A stretch of 33,566 nt of DNA from Planctomycetota bacterium (GCA_003644265.1 QNBX01000032.1:1-33566), one strand, 5' to 3'; numbered from the stretch's first letter, positions 23,628-31,400 are shown. Translations and numbers: made by a program. The notes: generated by a model not told the origin, from the sequence alone.

Positions 23628-26084
23628 ATGAAGATGCTCTCCCTCCTCCCCGTCGCGCTGGGCATGCTCGCCCTGAGCGCGCTCCCGACCCACGGCCAGA
23701 CGGCCGCTGACTCCGCGCCGGCCGTCGGCACCCAGGACCTCGGCGCCTGGGACGGCCCGCTCCCCCGCTGGCGCGAGGGTGGCTCCCCGCCCGACGACCC
23801 CACCCGGTCCATGTTCCCGTACGCGCTGCAGTCCACGCCCGCGTCGAGCTGGGCCAACGCGCCCAGCTCTGGATTCATGGCCTCGCCCCCGGAGTACACC
23901 CCCTGCGACGGCGTGGTCTTCCGCTGGGGCTCAGGCTGGAACAGCGTCGTCAACCAGTGCGTCGCCAGGCTCACGGGCGATCCGAGCCACGACGAGCAGG
24001 CCTGGGTGGTCGTGTCCAGCACCGAGCAGCAGGTCAACGCGGAATCGGCCTTCCTGGCCGCCGGAGCTGACCTATCCAAGGTGAACTTCTCGATCGAGCC
24101 CAGCGACTCGATCTGGCTGCGTGACTACGGCCCGCACTTCGTCTGGCAGTCGGGCGCGCTGACCATCGCCGACAGCCACTACTACCCGTCGCGCCCGAAC
24201 GACAACTTCATCCCCACGCGGCTGGCCGAGGGCTCGTTCTCCGTCCCGCCATACGCCATGCCGCTGTACTACTCGGGCGGCAACTTCCAGCCGGGCCCCT
24301 CGCGCAGCGGCTTCGTGACCTCGCTGATCAACCAGGACAATCCCACCCTCGCGAACGCCGAGATCGAGGCGCTCTACCAGGCCTACCAGGGCATCGACAC
24401 GCTGCACATCTTCCCGCGCCTGCCCGGCTCGGTGGATGGAACCGGCCACATCGACATGTGGATGTACCTGGTGGATGAGGACACCGTGGTCATCTCGGAG
24501 TTCCAGCCGGGCTCGAACCAGACGGCGATCGACATCACCACCAACGCGGTCCCCTACATGGAGGCCCTGGGCTTCGAGGTGATCCGCACGCCGGCCTGGA
24601 ACGCGGGCTCGACGCATTACACGTACGCCAACGCCTTCCGCGTGAACGACCGCATCTTCGTGCCCATCTACGGCCCAGGGAACTCCGACTACCTGGACGA
24701 CGACAACGCGGCGCTCCAGGCCTGGCGACAGGCCGCGGGCTCGGGCGTCGAGATCGTCGCCATCAACTGCTACTCGATCATCCCGGCGTCGGGCGCCATC
24801 CACTGCATCATGATGCAGGTGCCCCGCTACACCGACGCCGCCCCGGCGGCGCACGTGGTGTCCATGGACGGTGACGAGGTCGTGTGCAGCGGCACGCTCC
24901 AGGAGCTGCGCTGGACGGCCACCGACGACTTGGCCGTGGAGCGCGTCGACGTGGCGCTCTCCATCGACGGAGGCAGCAACTACGACTACCCGGTCGCCAC
25001 CGGCATCCCCGACGACGGCCGGTTGAGCTGGCTCGTGCCCGACGTGGTCACGACCGACGCCATGCTGAGGGTCACGGCCCACGACGGCGACGGGAACGCC
25101 ACCACCGCCTCCAGCGAGACCGCGCTCGAGATCACCCAGGCGCCTGTGGCCAGCTATGACTTCTCGAGCGGCGCAGGCGTCGACCGTTGGGCCTGGGGCG
25201 ACCGCTCCAGCAACTGGGCGGCCGTCTCGGGGCAGCGCTACCCGGCGGCCGTGGCCAACGAGCTGACCGCGGGGCAGTACGCCAAGCTGGCCGCCTCCGA
25301 CGCCACCGGCGGCGACGGCGACGCCAACCGCCACAAGTCCGCGACCCCCGGCGGCTCCGCCGAGTCGACCCACGTGTTCGACTTCGTGCTCTCCGAGAGC
25401 GTCCCGCTCATGCGCGACGTGGCCATCACCTGGGAGGGCTACGGCGACCAGTGCATCCCCATGGAGCTGTACGTCTGGGATCTGGTCGCGGGCGACTGGG
25501 GCGACGGCCGGGGCCACGTCGGCCAGGATCAGCAGGCGGCCAACTGGGCCGGGAACCGCGATGAGCCCGTGACCACGCACCTGCAGGGCGACCTCAGTCG
25601 TTACGTCGACGGCGCCGGGCACCTCACGTTCATGCTCTACTCGGAGCGCGGCGGCCAGGAGACCTTCCACGACTACGTGTCGGTGTCGGTGCTCTGGGAT
25701 GCCTCGGCCTGGGGCTCGTGGGTCGACGCTGGTCAGCACCTCGACGGTGAGTTCGGGCCGCCGCAGCTCGCCGGCCACGGCAGCCTGATCGGCCTGGACA
25801 GCGTGCAGCTGCGCAGCGTGAACGCGGCACCCGGCGTCCCGGCGGCCCTGATCCTGGGTGCCTCCGTGATCAACCTGCCGTTCAAGGGTGGCGTCATGGT
25901 GCCCCTGCCCGACGTGCTGCTCGACGGCCTCGTCACCGACGGGGAGGGACAGCTCACGCTGTCCACGGTCTGGCCCGCCGGCATCGGCTCCGGCCTGACC
26001 CTGCACATGCAGGCATGGTTCGCTGATCCCGCCGGACCGCACGGCTTCACCGCCAGCAACGCGGTGGCGGCCACCACGCCCTGA
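23628..26084 (+). CDS. Exported peptidylarginine/agmatine deiminase-family enzyme with C-terminal domains
   Basis: An 818-residue protein with a signal peptide (residues 1-23, ending THGQ). Residues about 85-400 are a PAD_porph/agmatine deiminase catalytic domain of the guanidine-modifying superfamily. Visible landmarks are DSIWLRDYGP (Asp160, Asp166), GGN (218), GTGHIDMWMYLVDEDTVV (His274), a YANAF segment with Asn335, and GAIHCIMMQVPR with the nucleophile Cys393. Such enzymes hydrolyse a guanidinium to a ureido group. Export and the extra domains favour protein or peptide arginine over agmatine. After it come an Ig-like domain (about 410-505), a large beta-sandwich (about 510-690), and the shared C-terminal domain (about 730-818, with TVWPAG and ADPAGPHGFTASNA). 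M3 is an alternative start. Confidence 0.88.
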   Translation: MKMLSLLPVALGMLALSALPTHGQTAADSAPAVGTQDLGAWDGPLPRWREGGSPPDDPTRSMFPYALQSTPASSWANAPSSGFMASPPEYTPCDGVVFRWGSGWNSVVNQCVARLTGDPSHDEQAWVVVSSTEQQVNAESAFLAAGADLSKVNFSIEPSDSIWLRDYGPHFVWQSGALTIADSHYYPSRPNDNFIPTRLAEGSFSVPPYAMPLYYSGGNFQPGPSRSGFVTSLINQDNPTLANAEIEALYQAYQGIDTLHIFPRLPGSVDGTGHIDMWMYLVDEDTVVISEFQPGSNQTAIDITTNAVPYMEALGFEVIRTPAWNAGSTHYTYANAFRVNDRIFVPIYGPGNSDYLDDDNAALQAWRQAAGSGVEIVAINCYSIIPASGAIHCIMMQVPRYTDAAPAAHVVSMDGDEVVCSGTLQELRWTATDDLAVERVDVALSIDGGSNYDYPVATGIPDDGRLSWLVPDVVTTDAMLRVTAHDGDGNATTASSETALEITQAPVASYDFSSGAGVDRWAWGDRSSNWAAVSGQRYPAAVANELTAGQYAKLAASDATGGDGDANRHKSATPGGSAESTHVFDFVLSESVPLMRDVAITWEGYGDQCIPMELYVWDLVAGDWGDGRGHVGQDQQAANWAGNRDEPVTTHLQGDLSRYVDGAGHLTFMLYSERGGQETFHDYVSVSVLWDASAWGSWVDAGQHLDGEFGPPQLAGHGSLIGLDSVQLRSVNAAPGVPAALILGASVINLPFKGGVMVPLPDVLLDGLVTDGEGQLTLSTVWPAGIGSGLTLHMQAWFADPAGPHGFTASNAVAATTP

Positions 26085-26094
26085 CGGCACCCAG

Positions 26095-26160
26095 GCCCGG
26101 CGAGTCCGGGCAGACGCAACGGCCGCCCGTGTCTCCACCGGAGGCGCGGGCGGCCTGTTT
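26095..26160 (+). terminator. Tandem hairpin terminator after the deiminase gene
   Basis: First a 6-bp stem (GCCCGG 26095-26100, CCGGGC 26106-26111). Then a 9-bp stem (GGCCGCCCG 26121-26129, CGGGCGGCC 26147-26155) with an inner CTCC/GGAG pairing follows, and the next bases are TGTTT. This is the most classical intrinsic terminator in the window, eleven bases after the stop. Confidence 0.72.
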
Positions 26161-26178
26161 CCCGGGCAGCTCGTGCTC

Positions 26179-26570
26179 TCAGATGCCCCCGCCGTGGGAG
26201 AGCTCGTCCCAGCGCGGACGGGCCTGGGTCACGCGGCCGCCGGGGCGGACGTCACGGGTGACCCAGACGTTGCCGCCGATGACGGCCCCGTCGCCGACGG
26301 TGATGCGGCCCAGGATGCTCGCCTGAGCAGGTGGCGGCGCTCCACGGTCATGGTGTCCGGCATGACCAGCACCACGTCATAGCCCTTCACGGCGCCCACG
26401 AAGGCCAGGCCGATGCCCGTGTTGCCGCTGGTGGCCTCCACGATGGTCATGCCCGGGCACAGGTCGCCCCGGCGTTCGGCGTCCTCGATCATGGCCAGGG
26501 CGATGCGATCCTTGACGCTGGAGAACGGGTTGAAGGACTCGAGCTTCACGAGCACCTCCGCCGGAAAACA
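26179..26570 (-). pseudogene. Deletion fossil: internal cysK fragment joined to the 3' end of cysE
   Basis: The minus strand from about 26570 reads [35 protein letters not shown] and [14 protein letters not shown]. This is cysteine synthase residues roughly 40-125, including the PLP lysine in SVKDR, but its first 40-45 residues and everything after LLR are missing. Around 26318-26326 the frame changes and the sequence becomes [36 protein letters not shown] and GGGI-stop (26179). That is the C-terminal hexapeptide-repeat end of a serine O-acetyltransferase. The natural reading is a cysK-cysE operon that lost the 5' end of cysK plus one internal block of well over a kilobase spanning the gene junction. 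Neither activity can remain. Confidence 0.82.
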
Positions 26571-26613
26571 CGTCGCGCGGTCGTGAGGGCGCCCTCAGCG
26601 GGGCGCCCCCGAG

Positions 26614-28101
26614 CTACGGGATGTCCACGCTGAGTGCGTTGGTCACGCTGAACCCGCTGGGTGTGCCCGGGTCGGCCAGGATGGTCTGCAGTGTGAGCTG
26701 ACCGCTGGGCACGCCGGCAGGCCAGGTCGTCGTCAGCTGCCAGGTCCCCGCGCCCGGCCCCGTGCCGTCCAGCCCCAGCAGCAGCGAGAGGGGCAGCAGC
26801 GGCAGGATCGCCAGGTCGAGGCCGGGCTTGAACGGCACCACGCCCGTGCCCCCGCCGAACAGCAGCAGCCCCGGCTCCCCGCCGACGCCGTTGGTGATCG
26901 CGATCGAGACGTCCTCGCCGGCGACGGGGCAACCCTGACCCCACAGCCCGGGGACGAAGTCGTCGCTGCCGACCGACGCCGACGCGAAGACGGCGAACCC
27001 CCCGGCGCACTCCGGCACGAGCACGTAGGGTCGGTTGTCACCGGCGACGACGCCCTCACCGAAGATGCGCCCGTCGTTGGTGATGCACTGCGCGCTGAGC
27101 AGTGTCCAGCCGCTGCCGGGCGCCAGGCGATCGTTGAGATCCTGCATGGGATCGGAGCCCTCGCGGATGAACGCGCGATCTCCGAACGACGTCTGGCTGA
27201 AGCCCACCACGCTGCCGTGATCGTTGATGTCCATGGCGAGTGACTGGGCGTTCAGCTCCAGTGAGCCCAGGTTGGTGACGCTGCCGTGGTCCCACACCGT
27301 GGCCGTCGTGAACTGTCCGAAGTCGGGCGTGAAATCCGCCTCCCCTACCACGACGCCCGCCGCGTTCACGGCGTGGGCCGAGCTGACGGTGCCGGGGATC
27401 TGGGCGGGATCGTGCAGGGAGCTCATGACGCCGTCCTCCCAGAGGAAAGCGACCCGGAACCCGTCGAGCGAATACGAGTTCCCCACGACCTGCCCGCGCT
27501 CGTTCATGTCGTAGGCCTCGGAAGAGGTGAGCGACGGGCTCAGGTGACCGAGTGGTGTGAGCCCTCCGTCTTCGAACAGGAACACGTGCAGCCCAGGGTC
27601 GGCCGGGTCGCGGCCCTGGACGACGACCTGGCCGGCCTCGTTGATGGCCACGGCCTGGCGCAGCTCGTACCCGCTGCCGCCGGGGATCATCGACTCCACG
27701 CTGGTGGGGAGCCCGCCCTGCCAGATCACGGCGTGGGGCGTCACGGTCCAGAAACCGGGCTGCGACAGGGTCACGTCGATCGACTCGCCCACCGCCAGGC
27801 CGCCCTCCGAGATGTCAAAGGCCGTGCCCGCCTCGTCGCCTGGCAGCAGCGGGAGCAGGCTCGTGCCGCCTGCCTGCGTGAACAGCACGGCCTGGGGGTC
27901 GTCGAAGCCCGCCACCGCCGCGATGCCGACGGCGTCGCCGAGCTCGTTGTCGCCGAAAGGCGTGGCCGCGAGTGCGACCTGACCCGGGTCCAGGTCATGG
28001 ATCTGCATGGCGATCGCAGCGGGCGAACACAACAGCCAGCAGAGCGCGCCGAGCCCGGCCAGTCGTGCGTGATGTGGCCTCATGGGATGCATGGGATGCA
28101 T
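26614..28101 (-). CDS. Exported HAF-repeat protein with shared C-terminal domain
   Basis: A 495-residue protein. The start is the first ATG (28099-28101), preceded by GAGGA with six bases of spacing; the frame continues MHPMHPMRPHH into a signal peptide ending SPAAIAM. The body (about 45-370) is made of HAF-type repeats, each about 45 residues: A-x-[DA]-[IM]-N-E-x-G-Q-VVG, then a variable loop, then AFLWEDG and a Leu/Gly motif (for example INEAGQVVVQGRD, MNERGQVVGNSYS, INDHGSVVGFSQ). Residues about 390-495 hold the C-terminal domain (GLLLFGGG, VVPF, TTTWPAGVPSGQLTLQ, ADPGTPSGFSVTNAL). It is preceded by the sigma/FecR genes in the same direction with a 167-base gap. Confidence 0.85.
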   Translation of the reverse strand: MHPMHPMRPHHARLAGLGALCWLLCSPAAIAMQIHDLDPGQVALAATPFGDNELGDAVGIAAVAGFDDPQAVLFTQAGGTSLLPLLPGDEAGTAFDISEGGLAVGESIDVTLSQPGFWTVTPHAVIWQGGLPTSVESMIPGGSGYELRQAVAINEAGQVVVQGRDPADPGLHVFLFEDGGLTPLGHLSPSLTSSEAYDMNERGQVVGNSYSLDGFRVAFLWEDGVMSSLHDPAQIPGTVSSAHAVNAAGVVVGEADFTPDFGQFTTATVWDHGSVTNLGSLELNAQSLAMDINDHGSVVGFSQTSFGDRAFIREGSDPMQDLNDRLAPGSGWTLLSAQCITNDGRIFGEGVVAGDNRPYVLVPECAGGFAVFASASVGSDDFVPGLWGQGCPVAGEDVSIAITNGVGGEPGLLLFGGGTGVVPFKPGLDLAILPLLPLSLLLGLDGTGPGAGTWQLTTTWPAGVPSGQLTLQTILADPGTPSGFSVTNALSVDIP

Positions 28102-28227
28102 GGGTTGTCCTCAGGAGGAGTCGTAGGGATGCATCTCAGGCTATGGCCAACGCGCACATGCTGTGTGACCACCACATGGCCCGAATGCGTCCGCTGCGCC
28201 TTGGGATGCACCGTGCGTTGCGATGCA
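28084..28227. repeat. Cluster of GGGATGCA motifs upstream of the HAF-repeat gene
   Basis: GGGATGCA occurs at 28084, 28093, 28126 and 28203, and GCGATGCA ends at 28227, all within 144 bases covering the start codon and leader of the HAF gene. Two copies form GATGCAC direct repeats 17 bases apart (28205, 28222). The first two copies are inside codons 1-7. The arrangement could be operator sites, or slippage plus chance. Confidence 0.4.
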
Positions 28228-28241
28228 CGCTCGTCGGGCGC

Positions 28242-28259
28242 GAGCATGCCGCCATGCTC
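28242..28259 (-). terminator. Hairpin below the FecR-like gene
   Basis: GAGCATG (28242-28248) and CATGCTC (28253-28259) form a 7-bp stem with a 4-base loop, nine bases past the stop of the FecR-like gene. There is no T tract. It may separate the regulator operon from the HAF gene, or be read through. Confidence 0.4.
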
Positions 28260-28268
28260 AGCTCGGAC

Positions 28269-29462
28269 TCACCAGCCCTGCTCGAGATCCTCCCGCCACA
28301 GGGTCATGGCAGCGGGCCGCCGCGCGCGGATGTCATCCGGATCCACGGCAAGCGGCGGTGGGCTCACGATTGACAGGCGCTGGAGGGCTGCGCGCGCCAC
28401 CTGGGGGTGGGGATGATCCAATAGGTGCCACAACGAGAGGCTGTGCCGGACCTCCGTGATGCGGTCCAGTTCCTCCACGGCGCTCCGGCTGCCGGAGGCG
28501 TCCAGGTCGGTCGCGGGCGAGCTCGCGAGAGCGTCCAGCCGCGCGATCGCCTTCATCAGCGGGCCCGGGGCGTCATTCCAGACGGGAGTGCCCGGACCGC
28601 GGCCGGGCCATGCGACCACCCGGGCCCCATCCGGCACGAACACCTTGCGATCGGCGGTCTCGAAGGAGACCTGGCCGCCGTGCACCGAGAGGATCGTCTC
28701 ACCATCCTCGCCGACGGTCGCCGTGTAGACGCAACCCAGGTCCACGGCAATGCCGGACGGCGTGCCCACCTGGAACAGGCGCGGCGCCGCGAAGATGCTG
28801 GCGCTCAGCTGCCCTCGTTCGAGGTACAGACGCCAGCCGCCGGCCGGAGCGCTGTCGATGCGCACGTCGGTCCCGGGTTCCATGCGCACCATGCCCGCAC
28901 CCGACACGCGCAGCGCCGCGCGTGAGCCCGCGTCGCAGACCAGCCGGTCACCGACCTGGACCTCCAGGCGCTCGCCCCGGTGTGACACCCCGCGCCGTTG
29001 CACTTCGGGAGCTCCCTCCAAGGCCTCGAGCATGTAGGCCGCCTGGACCCTCGTGTCCGACCCGTCGCCCGGGCCGAACCATCCGAGCATGTCGCCCAGG
29101 AAGAACAGCACGATCGCCGCGGCCGCCAGGGACGAGAGCGTCTTGACGGCCCGGCTGCCCTGCGCACGCCAGACGGGCACGCGGTCGCCCGGCTGCTCGG
29201 ACTCGCGCCCGCCCCATGGGCGACCCAGCGCGCCTTCGGCCCGGGGCGTCGTCTGCGGGTCGATCGCAGTGGCATCCCCATCCTGATCCGGGCCGGGAAC
29301 ATCCTGCTCGAGACCCTCGGGCACGGTCCAGGCCTGGGGTCGATGTCGATGTCGAGACAGCCGCTGCTCGATCGAACGGACTTCGTCTCCGGCCGTCCCG
29401 GGCTCCCACAGGCCATCTGCACCGTCGTCGGGCGGTCCTTCGGTGTCTTGGTCGTGAGTCAT
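28269..29462 (-). CDS. FecR-like transmembrane anti-sigma/regulatory protein
   Basis: A 397-residue protein. The ATG at 29460-29462 (MTHDQD) overlaps the sigma stop as ATGA; an ATG six bases earlier is also in frame. An acidic, disordered cytoplasmic part (about 100 residues) is followed by one TM (about 108-129, LSSLAAAAIVLFFLGDML). A FecR domain follows (about 165-285), with GERLEVQVGDRLV, LYLERGQLSAS, VGTPSGIAVDLG and VHGGQVSF, the usual series of beta strands that bind a signal or coat protein outside the membrane. The last 110 residues are helical and unassigned. Its place directly after an ECF sigma gene indicates that it holds that sigma factor at the membrane until a signal arrives. 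Confidence 0.86.
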   Translation of the reverse strand: MTHDQDTEGPPDDGADGLWEPGTAGDEVRSIEQRLSRHRHRPQAWTVPEGLEQDVPGPDQDGDATAIDPQTTPRAEGALGRPWGGRESEQPGDRVPVWRAQGSRAVKTLSSLAAAAIVLFFLGDMLGWFGPGDGSDTRVQAAYMLEALEGAPEVQRRGVSHRGERLEVQVGDRLVCDAGSRAALRVSGAGMVRMEPGTDVRIDSAPAGGWRLYLERGQLSASIFAAPRLFQVGTPSGIAVDLGCVYTATVGEDGETILSVHGGQVSFETADRKVFVPDGARVVAWPGRGPGTPVWNDAPGPLMKAIARLDALASSPATDLDASGSRSAVEELDRITEVRHSLSLWHLLDHPHPQVARAALQRLSIVSPPPLAVDPDDIRARRPAAMTLWREDLEQGW

Positions 29463-30049
29463 GTCCATCCTCGTTTCCGCAGGCTGTTCCGGAGCAGCTT
29501 CATGCCGCGGCTCAGGTTCGTTCGCACCGAGTCCGGCGTCAGGCCCGTCGCCGACGAGATCTCAGGACCACTCATGCCCTCGACGAGTCGCATGAGCATC
29601 GTCTCGCGATAGGCCTGCGGCAGCGCGCGGACCAGCTCCAGCATCTCCGTACCCTCCGCCACGCGGGCACCGTCGAGCGCGAGCCGGTCCGGGAGCAGCT
29701 CCGGAATGGGCTCGGGACGCGGACGGGCGCGGCTGTGGAAGCGTCGTGCCGCGTTGCGGGCGATGACCGCCAGCCATGCACCGACTTGTTCGTCGGAACG
29801 TAGGCCGGCCATGCCCTTCCACGCCGCGAGGAACACCTCCTGAAGCAGATCCTCGGCGTCCGCGGGGCGGACGGCCGCCAGCAGGACGGCGTGCACCATG
29901 GGCGCGTGCTGACCGTAGAGCGCTCCGAAGGCCTCTGCGTCGCCGCTCCGGGCACGCGCGACCAGCGACGGCCGCGCATCCGCCCCACCGTCCACGGACG
30001 GCGGGACGGTCTGTCTCGTCGAGACGTTGTCATCGGGCCGCAGGTGCAC
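29459..30049 (-). CDS. ECF-type RNA polymerase sigma factor
   Basis: A 196-residue protein with the two-domain ECF layout. Region 2 (about 28-105) contains ALYGQHAPMVHAVLL, the core-binding ADAEDLLQEVFLAAW and AWLAVIARNAARRF. Region 4 (about 136-190) contains LPQAYRETMLMRLVEGMS and the helix-turn-helix GLTPDSVRTNLSRGMKLLR. The GTG start (30047-30049) is set by GGAGGT six bases upstream. It lies 45 bases after the stop of an exported protein gene and overlaps the FecR-like gene, forming a sigma/anti-sigma module. Its regulon is unknown. I infer extracytoplasmic stress or surface-protein control. Confidence 0.92.
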   Translation of the reverse strand: MHLRPDDNVSTRQTVPPSVDGGADARPSLVARARSGDAEAFGALYGQHAPMVHAVLLAAVRPADAEDLLQEVFLAAWKGMAGLRSDEQVGAWLAVIARNAARRFHSRARPRPEPIPELLPDRLALDGARVAEGTEMLELVRALPQAYRETMLMRLVEGMSGPEISSATGLTPDSVRTNLSRGMKLLRNSLRKRGWT

Positions 30050-30094
30050 TCGGCACCTCCGAGGGATTGACGCGAATCCGGTGAGGGACCCGCT

Positions 30095-30865
30095 TCAGGT
30101 GCTCTTGGACTTCTGCTCGCACAGCGCCACCAGTGCGCGAGTTCCGCGAACAGACATGAACGGCCCGATTGTGTTGTTCACGTTGCGAGCCAGCAAGCAC
30201 GACTCGTCCTCGACATCCTGGAGCGCCCGGCCCAGATGATGATAGAGCGCCTGCTCGTCGTTCCTCATGAAACCCAGGATGGCCGCACCCAGCTGAACGG
30301 CGGCGTCGTCCGCGCAATGGGCCAGGGCCAACTCGAGCGCCGCGTCGCGCGCCTTGCTCGACCGCGGATTGCGTCCATGCCTCGACTCACTGAGCCCCTC
30401 GAGCGTCCAGGCCAGATCGAAGGCCGCCAGGCCCAGTGCGCGACGTGCCACGACCTGATGCTCTTCCGGTGCGGCCTCCAGCGCCCGTTGGGCAGCCTTC
30501 ACACGCCCCTCCAACGTCAGCACCAAGCGCTCGATCTCCTTGGTCTTGGGATTGTCCCCCCACGCCAGGTAGATCATCCCCCGACGCAGCGTTTCCATGT
30601 GGAAGAAGGTGTCATGCCTCGCGTCGATCGCTCCGATCGTGAGGTCGACCACCGTGTCGCGGTCGAAGAACCACTTCGTGTCGAAGGCGTCGTCCCCGAA
30701 GGGCAGGGACGGCACCTCGCCCTCGGCGAAGGCGATGGGGTGACACAGGACCGGCGGCCCCCACAGGGCCGGGGCGAAAGCCGGGCTGCGGGCGGACGCG
30801 GTGCCGGCCAGCCCCACGCACAGGCCCATGGACAAGGTGCACACGAGCCATCGGGTCGAGAGCAT
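30095..30865 (-). CDS. Exported alpha-helical protein of unknown function
   Basis: A 256-residue protein with a clear signal peptide (residues 1-25, MLSTRWLVCTLSMGLCVGL...ASA) and an AGGAGA site six bases before the ATG. The mature part begins with a Pro/Phe-rich stretch containing DDAFDTKWFFDRDTVVDL. It continues as Ala/Leu/Glu-rich helices with TPR-like spacing (LTLEGRVKAAQRALEAAPEEH, ALGLAAFDLAWTLEGL, ALELALAHCADDAAVQLGAAIL). I do not recognise a family. The 45-base gap to the sigma gene suggests co-transcription, making it a candidate upstream sensor or target of the sigma/FecR pair. The 259 bases upstream (30866-31124) contain no gene; GAACAA occurs twice, about 14 bases apart. Confidence 0.78.
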   Translation of the reverse strand: MLSTRWLVCTLSMGLCVGLAGTASARSPAFAPALWGPPVLCHPIAFAEGEVPSLPFGDDAFDTKWFFDRDTVVDLTIGAIDARHDTFFHMETLRRGMIYLAWGDNPKTKEIERLVLTLEGRVKAAQRALEAAPEEHQVVARRALGLAAFDLAWTLEGLSESRHGRNPRSSKARDAALELALAHCADDAAVQLGAAILGFMRNDEQALYHHLGRALQDVEDESCLLARNVNNTIGPFMSVRGTRALVALCEQKSKST

Positions 30866-31124
30866 GATCGTTCTCCTGGGAGTGGGCTCGAAGCCCGGGC
30901 GTGCCCCCGGTGGTGGGAGCCTGCCTTCAGGAGTCCAACGAACGCCTGACCGTGAACAAGAGAATCGAACAACCGGGCGACAAGCGTCTCAGGGACCTCC
31001 GGGTCGGCAGCTCAGCTCTTACGCTGGACACGACGTGTGCCCACGCTTCGAGCGCGGAGGCCACTGAACGGAGCACGTCCACGGCCCAAAGCCCGCGACG
31101 AGGGCTGTGTCAAGCGCGCCGGGG

Positions 31125-31370
31125 CTACTGACCGCTGCTGTCTTCGCGGACTCGCTCCTGCATCTCCTTGGCGTTGGAGCGGGCCGAGGCGTTGCGCGGC
31201 GAGAAGTCCGCGAAGGTAGCCAAGTGCGCCTCAACGATCCGGTTTGCGGGACCGAATGCCCACATCTTGTGTTCCAGGAACTGCTTGTAGCTCCCCTCGT
31301 CGAAGGTCCGCTCGTTGTGCAGCCCGCGCGAACCGCCTTGCGACCACCCGCAATCAGCTGCTGACGTTGA
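31125..31370 (-). pseudogene. C-terminal remnant of an unidentified gene
   Basis: The minus strand encodes a convincing protein tail: ADCGWSQGGSRGLHNER, TFDEGSYKQFLEHKMWAFG, PANRIVEAHLATFADFSP, RNASARSNAKEMQERV, ending EDSSGQ and TAG (31125-31127). Codon use has the strong G/C third position of neighbouring genes. There is no start codon with a ribosome site. Going upstream the frame merges into low-quality sequence next to the rlmF 3' end, so only roughly 80 residues survive. I cannot name the family. It is transcribed in the same direction as rlmF and could once have been the next gene. Confidence 0.5.
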
Positions 31371-31400
31371 GCTACCTGGCGCGGCATCTGCGCCTGGGTG

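Noticed and set aside
24072..26138. 688-residue minus-strand frame opposite the deiminase gene
   Set aside because: Low-complexity Val/Arg/Gly/His composition and no start signal; the plus strand shows all catalytic motifs.
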